A stretch of 64,000 bases of DNA from Blepharisma japonicum (GCA_949751835.1 CATKHK010000056.1:1-64000); one strand, 5' to 3'; positions 21,860 to 32,450 are shown, numbered from the stretch's first letter. Made by a program: numbers and translations. Notes: a model not told the origin generated them from the letters alone.

Positions 21860-22318
21860 GTTATATATATTATTATAAACAATTAAAACTTACCATTAAT
21901 AAATCAACATCAGTCGGGAAATTTAATAAAAATGTCAGAACACATTTATTATTAATTACTAATGGCAAATCATGAATAAATTATAGAATCAGTATTGGTT
22001 TTAGCAATGATAAATATACGTAAAAAGATTATATAATTAGTGCCAATTTTGTTGGGTATATTAATTATCAATTAAAATAGAGGTAAATAATGAAATTTTA
22101 ATATCTCTTAAATTATCACAGAAAACATTAAAAAACTTAAACCATACTATATATTAGAAGAGTTATTCTTTACTTTTATGTTCTAATTCTTTAATTTAAT
22201 AAAGACTTTAAATTATTTTTTATACTGATTTATACTAGTAATAAATCTGGTCAGGCTGCTCTTTTAATAATTTAAGAAATTAGCTTAAAATTTAGAAATA
22301 AGAGATTAGCTTTCTTAA
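21860..22318. other. intergenic, AT-rich, no gene seen
   Basis: This 459-base gap upstream of the repeat protein has no coding trace in any frame. A TATATATATTATTATAA run at 21863-21879 lies directly before the start of the repeat protein and may be part of its promoter. Confidence 0.5.
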
Positions 22319-23428
22319 TTAAGATTTCTTTATAGGGCATATCATAACCATATCATGCGTAAAAGACCCAATTATAAAAGTATTGTTTTTAGCTGCAGCA
22401 ACACTCATCGACATTTTGTTTTGCATTAGCATATTCCTTTTGCTGATATCTCCAATTGTAAGATTCAGTTTATATATTCCGCTGGATAGCTCAGGATTCT
22501 TCATGCTTTTAAGTTTTTGCATGAAATCAGCGAATTCAGAGAATTTCATAAATCCTGCAACGTACAAAACGTTTGCCTCATCCGAAAGTTCAATATTATC
22601 AGGATGAAATAATACATTAAAAGTCTCAATGAATTTAAGCGATCTATCTTCTGTTATATTATACGCAATGATTTGCTTTAAAACAGTCTCTGAAACATAA
22701 AGCGTGTTTCCTAAAATGTTGATACCATTGTAGAAGTTACTCTTATCTTGCGATTTGCAATCGGCTTTACCGTTCACATTCTTGCAGAAATACAAATTGC
22801 AGCTTTTAGTAAACTGCATTGTATAAACCATCTTGGCTTGGTGCCAGCCTGAAAGATCTAAACCTTCAGGAGATTCAGTATAGTGCATAGACTGAGTGAT
22901 GTAAAATTCGTCTTCATCAATCACTGCTAAGTCATTAAATTTAGCTATGAATTCATCATCAAAGACTATAGACCTTAAATAGGTTGCTTCTATCTTTCCT
23001 TCACTTTCTTGGAGCTTGAAAACTTCTACTCTTTCTCCCCCTCTATTAAACGCGTGGTTTATCACATATAAAGTTTCATTTTTGAATAAAAATAGTCCAT
23101 GGGGATGAAATCCTATTTCTTTGGGAAAATTATGGATTGGAATTTCATATGTACTTTTACTCTCTATGTCTATTGCCAATAATCTGCCTTCTTTTCTTTT
23201 ACTTGCAGCAAAAGACTCTATAAATAAAGGAATTCTGTCATCTTCTCCTCCAATAGCAATATTTCCATAGAATGTAATATCTTCTAATGAGCCATTTGTT
23301 TGAATTGTTTCGCAGTCTTCATAATTATGATATGAAGGAAGGATGAAAAAATCCATAGTATTGCAAATCACGTAAATGATTCAGCTAAAGCTTAGCATAA
23401 TCAAGCTCAGTAATACTAGTCTCGGCAT
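22319..23428 (-). CDS. paraoxonase/arylesterase-like Ca2+ enzyme
   Basis: 369 residues starting with an uncleaved-looking hydrophobic anchor (residues 3-25, TGA = Trp 16), as in animal PON proteins. The landmarks of the six-bladed propeller are in order: G-S-L-E-D-I (Ca2+ ligands), P-H-G-L (active-site His), V-I-N-H-A-F (second His of the dyad), K-F-N-D-L-A (Asn ligand), Y-N-G-I-N-I (Asn ligand) and H-P-D-N-I-E-L (Asp-Asn ligands). With the His dyad and calcium ligands kept, hydrolysis of lactones or aryl esters is likely; the physiological substrate is unknown. The anchor plus several Cys suggests a secretory-pathway or surface location. The ATG at 23426-23428 is chosen because it supplies the anchor. 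Confidence 0.88.
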
Positions 23429-23649
23429 TTATTTAGTATAATGAAAGCATTTTTAAATTGGCATTTTATAATTTTTAAATCATATTTGAGATTAATTATG
23501 TTGAAGGAGGTATAAATACTAGGAAAAAATAATAAATAGGCTCATATTATAAGATCTTTCTTAAACAATACTCAAATCTGTGGAAATTTTGTATTACAAT
23601 AAATTTGATTCTCATAATTATTTGAATTGCTAAATACTATCTTGTATAA

Positions 23650-24813
23650 ATGGAAGATAAAAATAGAGAAAATCCTGATCAAGATCAGGAACTGAAAGGT
23701 GAAGCAGAATTGAATGCAATAGCTGACACCAAGCCTGAAATTGAAAATAGGAAAGAGGAGGAAGAAAAGGCAATAGAAATTGTGAGTGAAAGCCACTTTG
23801 AGAAAATTGAGAATGAGATAACAGGAAATGGGCAAGAAAATAATGAAGAGACAAACAAAGATATGAAAATAGAAAAAACAACAGACTCTATTGAAAACGA
23901 GCAACCAGAAATTTCAGTTGAAGAATCAAAGGATAGCACACCAAAAATCGAACCAGAAATTGAATTGCCAGAGAATGATCCTGAGGTTATTCATCAAATT
24001 CCAGAAAGTCTTGAAATTAATAGCTACGAAGAACCTAAAGCTGACAGCTCACTTAAAGCAGTCTCAGATTACCAAGATTCTCTTAAAAAATTACTCCCAG
24101 ACTCTTTGAAATCTCACTCCCTGGAAGATGCTATCAAAATCTTATCGTCAACATATAAGACGTCTTCAGAAAATTCTGACGGCTTTAAAGATACAATTCA
24201 GACTCTTATTCCACCAGATCTCAAAGACTTGCCTACGCTAGATGCAGTTCGAACTCTTGCTGCTCATTACACTAGAAAATCTTCTGATCTTATCGATTTT
24301 CGCCGTTCCCTTGAAAACCCTGATCAACTGCATCGTCTTGATGAGCTGCTGAAACTTGCAGAAAACTCTGACCTTAGCTCAATTCCACAATTCCAAGCAG
24401 AATTTTCCTCAGAAACAAAAAGCATGAATTCAGAGACCACACAGACTGAGACTGAATCTGGAATTGTTTCCTCAGATGAAACTCATGCTGTGTACGACAT
24501 AGTTAAAAAGCTAGAAGAAGAAAACGAAATACTAGAAAACACAAAGCGGGAACAGCAAAAAAAGATCGAATCGCTAAGTGGGCTGGCTAATGATAAAAAG
24601 AGTGCATCGATTGAACAGATAAAAGTTATGGTATTGAGAATGATGGAGCTTATAGGACCACAAGTACCTGAGATTGAGACAGTAGAAAGAATTATTATGC
24701 ACATGCTTGGGATGGAAAATGATGAAATCATAGGATTTGAAACAAAAAGAGCAGAGTTTAAAGGAATTGAGAGAAAGCCCACAAAAATTAAAAAAATTAA
24801 GAATAAGAGTTAG
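23650..24813 (+). CDS. acidic coiled-coil protein with a GRIP-like C-terminus
   Basis: 387 residues without any TGA. Residues 1-130 are acidic and disordered. Residues 140-235 contain a duplicated helical unit of about 38 residues (L-K-K-L-L-P-D-S-L-K… and I-Q-T-L-I-P-P-D-L-K…). A short coiled coil (about 278-310) leads to a C-terminal helical pair with V-M-V-L-R-M-M-E-L-I and V-E-R-I-I-M-H-M-L-G, which resembles the layout of GRIP domains of golgins, but the signature Tyr is not evident. A trans-Golgi tether is thus only a guess. The tail is Lys-rich. Confidence 0.75.
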   Translation: MEDKNRENPDQDQELKGEAELNAIADTKPEIENRKEEEEKAIEIVSESHFEKIENEITGNGQENNEETNKDMKIEKTTDSIENEQPEISVEESKDSTPKIEPEIELPENDPEVIHQIPESLEINSYEEPKADSSLKAVSDYQDSLKKLLPDSLKSHSLEDAIKILSSTYKTSSENSDGFKDTIQTLIPPDLKDLPTLDAVRTLAAHYTRKSSDLIDFRRSLENPDQLHRLDELLKLAENSDLSSIPQFQAEFSSETKSMNSETTQTETESGIVSSDETHAVYDIVKKLEEENEILENTKREQQKKIESLSGLANDKKSASIEQIKVMVLRMMELIGPQVPEIETVERIIMHMLGMENDEIIGFETKRAEFKGIERKPTKIKKIKNKS

Positions 24814-25087
24814 CAGTCAAATAGATAAATTTGCAATGGCAATATAATAGTAATATAAATGGAACCATAAATTTGGCTTAGGGCCTTCAAGAGACTAACT
24901 TGGAATAAAGGTATGTTCGATGATTTACCATCTTTCGGGTCTGATTATTGATGCCGAACTTCTTGCTGAGAACAGTCATTGACTATTTAGGTATGATAGA
25001 AGAGAGATCAAGAAACCAAATCATCATTCAAGATTAAGGCTTAACTTTAACAAATCTTTAAACAAAGTCTTAGCAATTAATTATTTA
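24814..25087. other. intergenic with a GC-richer rRNA-like block
   Basis: Between convergent genes, bases about 24880-25010 are clearly less AT-rich than other spacers. On the minus strand 24927-24941 reads GACCCGAAAGATGGT, identical to a conserved stretch of eukaryotic large-subunit rRNA, but the flanks match poorly. No tRNA fold and no convincing frame were found. Confidence 0.35.
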
Positions 25088-25756
25088 TTAGTTAATCCTT
25101 ACGATTTGGTCTAACCCAGGGTATAAAGGCAAATCGACTTGAAATTCTTCTGCAAGTGATAAGGGTACAAATCTTCCACCTATATAGTGGATCCCTCTAA
25201 AATAAGATGCGCACAATTTGGGCACACCTAAAGAAATCAATACATTTGGCTCTAGTCCTTCCCCAGTGACATTTCCATTTTCCACATCCCACCCTGAGGG
25301 AATATCAAGAGACACCACTTGCTTCCCGCTTTCTTTAATTTTCTGGATAATTGTTTTAAAAGGCTCCCTTAGATCACCTCTAAATGAAAACCCAAAAATT
25401 GCATCAACAATTAAGCTAAAAGAGCTGTAATCATCTAATTGATCGACAATAGGAATCCCAAGCACCCTGCATTGAGTTAAGAGGCGAGTTAAAACCAAAT
25501 TTGTAGTTGGCTTAGGGTAGAGTACAGTTGGTCTGAAGCCGAAATGAAATAAATGCCTTGCTGCTATCAGCCCATCCCCTCCGTTATTCCCTGGCCCACA
25601 CACAACAATAACAGAATCAGGAATATATTCTTTAAATATGCACTGAGCACATGAGAGCCCTGCAAGCTCCATCAGAGATTCAGTGGCAAAGCCAAGTTCT
25701 CCCATAAGCTTATCATCAAATCTTTTCGCTGCTTCCTGGCTTAAGAACCTTCTCAT
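25088..25756 (-). CDS. NAXE: NAD(P)H-hydrate epimerase
   Basis: 222 residues covering one YjeF_N domain. Visible motifs are G-P-G-N-N-G-G-D-G (nucleotide-binding loop), D-A-I-F-G-F-S-F-R-G (catalytic Asp region) and L-D-I-P-S-G-W-D-V-E-N-G (K+ and substrate loop). The enzyme interconverts R and S forms of hydrated NAD(P)H so that the dehydratase can repair them. Many bacterial proteins fuse this domain to the dehydratase; here, as in animals, it stands alone. The start gives an R-R-F-L-S N-terminus, too short for a clear mitochondrial signal. Confidence 0.94.
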   Translation of the reverse strand: MRRFLSQEAAKRFDDKLMGELGFATESLMELAGLSCAQCIFKEYIPDSVIVVCGPGNNGGDGLIAARHLFHFGFRPTVLYPKPTTNLVLTRLLTQCRVLGIPIVDQLDDYSSFSLIVDAIFGFSFRGDLREPFKTIIQKIKESGKQVVSLDIPSGWDVENGNVTGEGLEPNVLISLGVPKLCASYFRGIHYIGGRFVPLSLAEEFQVDLPLYPGLDQIVRIN

Positions 25757-25813
25757 ATTGAATAATTTGTAAATACAGTATGCTTCACTTATGAAAAGAC
25801 GTATAAAGAATAA

Positions 25814-26797
25814 ATGGATCTTCTAACATCACAGCTTTTGAAACAAAAACCTCCGAAATCTCTCAGAAGAAAATGTTTTTACTATAGAATTCTGCTCGGG
25901 AACTCAAACAGGACGATCTTGATTTTACAGACTGGATTGGGGCTTTTTGTATTTCTGCATCCAATAGTTTCTTTTGCAATCGTGACTGTAATTTTTATAT
26001 AGATTTCTGAAGGCTACGATAAATACGAGCTGGCACTGCTTCCGCTAATATGTCTAGGGGCAGAAGTTGTGACTTTTAGCAGCGTAATGTCTGTAATTGT
26101 CATTTGTGATGTAATTAAACAAAAGCAAGGATTTTCTGTATGGCACAGATCTGCTGTCGGAAGGCTAATTCAAAATGCTGTTATTGGAATGCTATGACTT
26201 TCATCCATGATTTTGTCAATCATCTACATAGAAACTACTGAAGATCAATTTTTTTTGCATTCTTTTATGATTATCACTATGCCAATCACGATTTTATTGA
26301 TCATGGCAATTGTAAAATTTATTTTTATACACATTGAAAGATTAGCGTTTTGGCTGTCAGCGTCAGTGCTGTGGCTGATACAAATAGTCATCTTGATAGT
26401 GAAAGAAGACTATAAGGTTTACATTCCGTGATATATATCACTGATGCCAATTATTTTAAATTTTATATTGCTCGGGTTTTGTAGTTTGATATTATTCAAC
26501 AGTAGGAAGAAGGCGAGGGACGTCTGAGGCGAAATTGCAACACTTCTGTCGTGTGCTGGAAGTGTAAGTGCAGGGCTCTGCATCTTTGCACTTTCATGCT
26601 ACTTGGACGGAATCATTGAGGAGTGGAAATTTTTTGTGTTTGATGGATGGGCTGCTTTATTGATGTTGTGCTGCGCTTATTGCAGAAAAATAGGGTCTTG
26701 GGTCATGGATATTGCTTTTGGACATGTTGAAGTAGATTATATACATTTTGAAAAGCCGGTAAAATTGCAAAGTCTAGTTAGGTGTAGAAGTGTTTAG
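25814..26797 (+). CDS. multi-pass membrane protein of unknown family
   Basis: Two exons (15-nt intron 25988-26002) encode 322 residues with several TGA-Trp codons. Seven or eight hydrophobic segments fill most of the chain, starting near residue 35; the N-terminus is basic and cytosol-like (K-Q-K-P-P-K-S-L-R-R-K). A basic loop (N-S-R-K-K-A-R-D) divides the last helices. No catalytic motif or receptor signature is seen. It starts 57 bases from the divergent NAXE gene. Confidence 0.82.
25988..26002 (+). other. 15-nt intron
   Basis: Reads GTAATTTTTATATAG, phase 0, splitting the first membrane segment of the 25814 gene. Without removal the frame stops at its TAG. Confidence 0.93.
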
Positions 26798-26874
26798 ATA
26801 TAAGTAGCTATATGATAAATTTCATATACTATGAACAAATTTCATATTAATCTGTACAAATTATATCTAAGATA

Positions 26875-27159
26875 ATGGGAGGAACAAAGTCTAAACCGAA
26901 AGCACTTAATCGGCCAGTTTTTGAAAATGGTGAGCTGCCTCCAGAAGTGGTTATGGGATTTGGAATCCCATTTACGCAAGAGGCTGAAAGATGTGCAAAA
27001 GAGGATGAATATCATTCTCCAACTAAAAGAAGGACTAGCAAATCTCCTAATGGAAGAAGAACGAGAAGGAAAAAGACAGGCCAAATGACTCCCGAAAGCA
27101 ATAGATCGTCGTTTGATTCCTCTGTAATTAAAACTGCAACAAGTGAGAATAAAGTTTAA
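26875..27159 (+). CDS. small basic protein with N-myristoylation signal
   Basis: 94 residues starting M-G-G-T-K-S-K-P-K, a good N-myristoylation signal (Gly2, Ser6, Lys7). The middle has a conserved-looking P-P-E-V-V-M-G-F-G-I-P-F-T segment; the C-terminal half is Arg/Lys/Ser-rich with S-P-T-K-R-R and T-P-E-S sites typical of Pro-directed kinases. It is probably a peripheral membrane or ciliary protein; the family is not recognised. Confidence 0.68.
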   Translation: MGGTKSKPKALNRPVFENGELPPEVVMGFGIPFTQEAERCAKEDEYHSPTKRRTSKSPNGRRTRRKKTGQMTPESNRSSFDSSVIKTATSENKV

Positions 27160-27317
27160 ATGAAACATCAGTAGTTAATTTACTCTAAGCCCACAGTTTT
27201 GTTTTCTTAAAAAAATTAATTTTTGAGGGTTATTAGCATGATATTATTAAATTCTCTTTCACAATAAATAAAGAAAAGTAATTACAATAATAACCATTAT
27301 TTAATTAGCAATTTACA

Positions 27318-29285
27318 TTATTCAGATACAAAGGTCCAGCCTGTCAAGTGTGTCGTTTCATTATTGACTAGGCTTTCGGCAGCCACTACTCTTTCTTGTG
27401 GCACAGACCCATGCACAACAACAGGCTTAGGTGGCCTGGGAGGTCTCAATTCTCTTCTCATAACCGAATCCCAGTTAATCCCATAAAAAAAATGATGCTC
27501 CTTGATTTCCTCTGCATCTCTTCGGCTTCCGAGTCTTTTTGATGGCTCTCTTTGCAGCAGTCCTTTAAGCAAGCTCTTTGCATCTGAGCTTAGACTGGTC
27601 GGGATTTTTAGTATTGAGTGCTGGATGTTGTGGAATAGCTGATCCTTGTTGTGGGAAAAATAAGGCGGAATTCCTACAAGCATCTCGTATAATAGCACCC
27701 CTAGTAAATACCAATCCACTGCTTTGCCATGGCCTTGACGCTTCAGCATTTCTGGGGCCAAATATGCGACGGATCCACAGAAAGACTTGGCTGAAAAGTT
27801 ATCTAAAACTCCTTCTTTAGACAGCCCAAAATCGGTGAGCATAGCATGGCCTTCTGCGTCAAGCACTACATTGTCAGGCTTCAAATCTCTAAAAATTATG
27901 TCACGTCTATGTAGCTCTTCTAAAGCTGCCAAAATTTCGCATAAATAAATTCTTGCACGGGTTTCGCTGAATCTTTTCTCTCGAGCAATGTGAGATCCTA
28001 AGTCTCCACCTGGGCAATAATCCAATATTAAAAATAGTTTGTTTTGTGTCTGGAAAGCATATTTCAGCCCTACTATAAATGGATGTCTCATATAACTGAG
28101 CACATTTCTTTCAGTCATTGCGTATTTTACTATGTTCTGACGCATCACTTTGCTTTTTTGTAAAATTTTCATTGCAAAAAGCTCATGAGAGTCCTTTTTT
28201 TCTACCAAAAATACCTCGCCGAAGCTTCCTTTTCCAATTTGTTGAATTGCTTGAAAATCCAAAGGGGATATTTTTTTCTTTTCAGGCTGAGGAGTTTCCG
28301 GAATGCTAAATGGGCATTTTCTTCGTGAGATCCCTTGCATCATAAAATCAGTCAGCTCATCGATGGAATTTCTGATTTTTATTCTTTGAGGAGTTAAGTT
28401 AAGTACTGGAAGCTGTGGCCGTTTATTTTCAGCCAGCTCTTGAATACTCATTTTATCAGTCATTTCAAAGGCGGTTTTTCCTTCATTGTTTTTCACGCTT
28501 AGGTCAGGAAATCTGCATAATATCCAATGTAAAAATTCTTTATCTTCAGTTAGGACTGCATAATGTAAAGGAGTATTCCCATCAACATCAGCTGCATTTA
28601 AAAAAGCTCCTGATCTCACTAGCAACTGAGCTGCTTGGAGTTTCGCATGCAAGCAAGCTAAATGTAAAGGGGTTCTTTGTAACAGGTCACGCGAATTTAA
28701 ATCAGTGTTGTCGCCGTAGTCCAGAAGTGTTTCACAAACTTTCACATGGCCTTTGAGAGCGGCCAAATGAAGAGCTGTCAGCCCATCTGGCATGTGACTA
28801 TTAACATTGGCAACGATGTCCCCATTGAGAGATTTATCTAATAGCATTCTACAAGTCTCATATTGGTTTGCCTCAGCTGCATCTCACAGTGCTTGGTTCA
28901 TTCTCTCATTGCTTTCTTGTGTAGATTCTGTCGTTTCGCTTGACTTGTCAAGGTCAGAATTCTTCTCAACGAAATCTTCTTGCAATGAATCTTGGTAAAA
29001 AGGACATGGGAGGGTCTCTGGGTTTTTAAAAGGAGGCGCAGCTTCCACTCTTGGGATTCTCGGGCTCATTTCAACTTTGGGAACCTTTTGAACTTGGACT
29101 CCTTCACTGATTGAGCCCATTATTGTAAAGGAATCGAAATTTTCATCTTCAGAGCCTGCAAGTTGTGTGCTGTCTTCTTCGTTAATAGATGAGGCCGTAT
29201 TTTTGAAGGCCCCGGAACTTGAATTCTTGGATTGTGTGGAATTCTTAAGATTTTTTTTTAGGTCTTTAAACTGCTTTTGATCCAT
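27318..29285 (-). CDS. ankyrin-repeat AGC protein kinase
   Basis: 655 residues. The N-terminal 130 residues are Ser/Glu-rich and disordered. Ankyrin repeats follow (about 135-290: G-L-T-A-L-H-L-A-A, R-T-P-L-H-L-A-C, N-T-P-L-H-Y-A-V, K-T-A-F-E-M). The kinase domain starts near 345 with G-K-G-S-F-G-E-V, has A-M-K-I-L, F-R-D-L-K-P-D-N, T-D-F-G-L-S, S-F-C-G-S-V-A-Y-L-A-P-E and D-W-Y-L-L-G, and ends in an AGC tail with hydrophobic motif L-T-G-W-T-F-V, resembling S6K/SGK. All catalytic residues are present. The TGA at 28884-28886 is Trp and joins the two halves. In AGC kinases the tail is phosphorylated for activation; the ankyrin part probably picks partners. Confidence 0.93.
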
Positions 29286-29697
29286 TTTTGATTATGAGAA
29301 TTAGGAGGACTGGGAGATGATTAAATATAATTAAGTCAAGCTAGTATGTTTTTTTTAAAAATAATAAAAGGTGCAAAATGGAAATTGATAATTTATCGAT
29401 GACTAAAAGGAAACTACTTTGGGGTTAGCAGGGCATGAATAATTTGAATTGACTCTTTTAAGTTTAAAAAATAAATTATTAGCAATTATATTTGGCTTAC
29501 CATTGTGATAAATAAATTTGAAACTCCAATTTTACTTTTAATTCATAATTAATGCAAAATAATAATTTTTGTGACAATAAAATGCTATTTATATGCATTT
29601 TCACTGCCATTCTTTTTCATAAAAATTAAGCATCACTGGACAAAATACTTGAATAATCAAAAATTTCGTATTAGCACTTCCATTAACTATTTTTTAT
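29286..29697. other. divergent intergenic region, no gene seen
   Basis: AT-rich 412 bases between two divergent genes; it should hold both promoters. Only very short frames occur. Confidence 0.5.
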
Positions 29698-31071
29698 ATG
29701 GCTGTACAATTGCAAAACTTCATAGCTCCAACTTATAAAAATACCGACAATACATTACACAATATGGAACAGAAAAAGTTTTGGCCAAAGTGGACCCTTT
29801 GGATCCCTTTTTCTCTACTTATAATCATCTTAGCCCTGATATGTGCAGGCTTAGGATTTCCTGAATGGGCAGAAATGAAGTCAGGCAACGAGTTACTTAC
29901 AATGAGTCTCGTGACTTGTAGTAATTGTCCGGAATCTCTTGCGCAATGGGATTGGCAATGCTTTATGAAATTCGCTTGTGACGCCCAGAGTTTGGTCGGA
30001 GATTGTAAATTACTGGATAATGGCTATCAAGCCTCCAATGCTTTCTTTTACTTAGAGTCAATTACTATCTTTATTGCATTATTACTTTTAGAAAAAATTA
30101 CTTTAGCGATTTTTGTCAGAAACTATGGAAAGACTTCTCACATATATGGGCTTAGCGCTTTGATGCTGTTCTTTCACTTGGTTGGAATTTACTTATGGTT
30201 TTCTTTGAGTGAAGCGACATGGTCAGCTGATTGTTCAGTAAATCCAGATTCCACTGTTACAACTCCATTTATGTGTGCAAAAGGTGGCCCAGTTCTTGCT
30301 ATTTGTATTGGAATACTAATTGCAATTAGCATGATCCTGAACTACCGAGTGTTCAGCCATAAAGACGACTCAAAGACAGCAATAATTTTATCCCATCAGA
30401 ACAGGTACCTTAACTTAACAATGCCAACTTGGGCTGTCACCATCCTTGGATTGCTCTTCCTGTGCATGATTTTCGGCTCTACTTCTATGGGCGTTGATAG
30501 CTGGGTTAAAAGGAGACCAAAAACCTATTCATGGTCTGGAAGTCTTCTTACTTGCTCAGGATGCATGCAAAATGTTGATGATCTAGGCTGAAACTGCCTA
30601 GCTGGCTATGAGTGTGCAGTCGATTCAAATTCTGGATCCTGCGATATGTATAACTCCCTCAGCATCGCTTCATATGCTTATATCAGCCTTCAAGCAATAG
30701 CATTGACGTCTGGAATTTTTTTATCCCAAGTTTTGATACAGTTGATGTTTGGATATGACTATGGCTTGCCAATTCTCAATTATGTAAAATTCATATAGGC
30801 TTACGCAGCGATCGCTTTCTTCGCTAACTTTTTGGCAGTGGTCATCTGGTTTGGAGTTTCTCAAGCTGGCTTCGAAAGACATTGTGGAAGTTTGGTCAAC
30901 AGTTTTACAGAAACCCCGGAGGTGTGTAGTACTGCTGGGCCAATTTTAGCCATCATTTCTACCATCCTTTCATTTTTCGCTGTTGTACTTTTCTTTTTTG
31001 TTTACAGAAATCGTGGTGAGACCATGCTGAAAATGGCTGAAGACATTGAAGGCACTGAAAGAGCATCATAA
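29698..31071 (+). CDS. eight-pass membrane protein made of two claudin-like halves
   Basis: Two exons (intron 30784-30798) encode 452 residues. Each half has four hydrophobic segments, a first outer loop with W and two or more Cys (C-S-N-C-P in the first, C-S-G-C-M in the second) and a second outer loop with Cys pairs before a G-P-[VI]-L-A-I helix. That repeated G-P-x-L-A-I and the loop Cys pattern show an internal duplication. The four-helix layout with a Cys-bearing first loop recalls the claudin/PMP22 superfamily, though the W-G-L-W-C-C signature is absent. A junction or cortex membrane role is inference. One TGA (30589-30591) is Trp. Confidence 0.83.
30784..30798 (+). other. 15-nt intron
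   Basis: Reads GTAAAATTCATATAG, phase 0, in the second half of the claudin-like gene. Confidence 0.93.
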
Positions 31072-31114
31072 ATAAAAAATTTCTTATTTCTTTTTAAACT
31101 AATCGTCAATTACC

Positions 31115-31429
31115 TTACTTAGGGTTTTTGAGGACAACAATGACTGAGTCGCCTCTTAGAAACATTTTGGCAATATATCTTTCTTTATTCACTGGAGTGG
31201 CTTTTTTCCCTTTGCCTCCTCTTGGTACTTCTGTTCACATTTCTCTTACATTTTCAAGGACCATGTTCATATGGCGATCAAAAGCTCTGACTCTGGCTAA
31301 GATCTTTCTGTTGTTGCGGCAGTTGATCAGGACTTGCGTATTTGTTTTCACAGCTTTAACAAGCAGCGACATTGGGCCTTCTGCTAAGGTTTCTTCTTGA
31401 GGGACGTCTTCTTTTGGTTTCTCTTCCAT
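31115..31429 (-). CDS. SNRPD2: spliceosomal Sm protein D2
   Basis: 104 residues, the usual SmD2 length. Sm1 motif: [29 protein letters not shown]; Sm2 motif: [15 protein letters not shown]. The Trp of the conserved E-M-W-T-E-V-P stretch is coded by TGA (31235-31237). SmD2 forms the heptameric Sm ring on U1, U2, U4 and U5 snRNAs. It is the downstream member of a head-to-tail minus-strand trio with 22 and 41 bases between genes. Confidence 0.97.
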
Positions 31430-31451
31430 TTTATTTTAGAAAAAATTACTA

Positions 31452-32450
31452 TTAATTCCTCTTATGAATTTTCCTGGGACCTCCTTTCAAGGACATGTGA
31501 TGGCGGATTTTCCATAGTTTTCTATTAGAAGTTGGTGGCAAATCTTCCCAAGCTATGTTTTCAGGAGTTTCCTCAATTTTTTCACCAGGCTCTACCTCTC
31601 TAACTGCTCTATGTTGTCTTTTCGCTAACTTTTCTTCGAATTTTTTCCTATCCAAAGCTGTTGTTTCACTTCTTTTTCTTTTTAAAGGAGCAGGTAGCAA
31701 ATAATCAGGAACTGATGCCAAATATCTTTTTGGTTTATTTTTCTTTTTAGCTTCTGCCAAAAGTTTTTTATCCTGTGGATTTTCATTAAATTTTTCTTTG
31801 ACTTCTTTTGTTGCTAATATAGCTTTTTTCACATCATTCATTCGTGCATTATGGACAGCTTTCTTTGTGACTGTCCTCAAAATATCTTCACAGCGATACC
31901 TGAACTTTTCAAACTCTTCCATTTTCAAGCCTAATTTTTCAACTGGCTTTTCTTCCTTTTTCTCTAGGCGTCTATTGAGTTTTTCCAATTGATGAGAATC
32001 TTCTGGGAGAATGAGACTGAGAATTGACATATTTGTGTTGATATCGTCAGACACATCAGAAACGCGCTTGCGGTAGTTTGAGATTGACGATGGAAAATCG
32101 AAGTTTATGAGGACTGATACTGGACATTTAAAGATCTTGTGTCGCTTGCAGCCTTTATTTTGGCTTTCTTCCTCGTCAGGGTCAATAACCACAAGAACGT
32201 CATTATGGTTTACGAAGTTAGTGACCATTAAGTGACGAGTACTTTTTGGGTGCTCATAGTTTAGGAGGAGTGATTTTATGTGAAATTCTTCTAAAAAGAT
32301 CTTTAATCGATAGCCAGTCTCTGCTGTATTTGTGTAAATCATAACTTTGCCTGTGATCAAGCCGAGCTTGAGCAGTGTGTAGACTATGATGTAGCGGTCA
32401 TCAGCTGATGATGCTTCTAAATAGGCATCTGAATGCTCGAATCCATTCAT
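31452..32450 (-). CDS. DDX56/Dbp9-like protein lacking the N-terminal helicase lobe
   Basis: 332 residues that match only the C-terminal part of DDX56/Dbp9. The start corresponds to the linker before RecA2 (L-L-K-L-G-L-I-T-G-K-V-M-I-Y-T-N-T = motif IV region). The unique C-terminal region is well kept: E-D-I-L-R-T-V-T-K-K-A-V and V-P-D-Y-L-L-P. The whole ATP-binding RecA1 lobe (Q, Walker A, DEAD, SAT) is missing, and the upstream gene ends only 41 bases away. Motif VI is degraded: Y-R-K-R-V-S-D-V-S-D where Y-x-H-R-x-G-R-x-x-R is expected. It therefore cannot act as an ATP-driven helicase alone. Dbp9 works in 60S subunit assembly; this form may keep a structural role or pair with a separate N-terminal half. 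Confidence 0.88.
   Translation of the reverse strand: MNGFEHSDAYLEASSADDRYIIVYTLLKLGLITGKVMIYTNTAETGYRLKIFLEEFHIKSLLLNYEHPKSTRHLMVTNFVNHNDVLVVIDPDEEESQNKGCKRHKIFKCPVSVLINFDFPSSISNYRKRVSDVSDDINTNMSILSLILPEDSHQLEKLNRRLEKKEEKPVEKLGLKMEEFEKFRYRCEDILRTVTKKAVHNARMNDVKKAILATKEVKEKFNENPQDKKLLAEAKKKNKPKRYLASVPDYLLPAPLKRKRSETTALDRKKFEEKLAKRQHRAVREVEPGEKIEETPENIAWEDLPPTSNRKLWKIRHHMSLKGGPRKIHKRN

Noticed and set aside
24938-24975. 16-base identity on the minus strand (AAGTTCGGCATCAATA) to mammalian 7SL RNA
   Set aside because: The identity lies in a variable helix of SRP RNA, and the conserved helix 8 motif is absent nearby.
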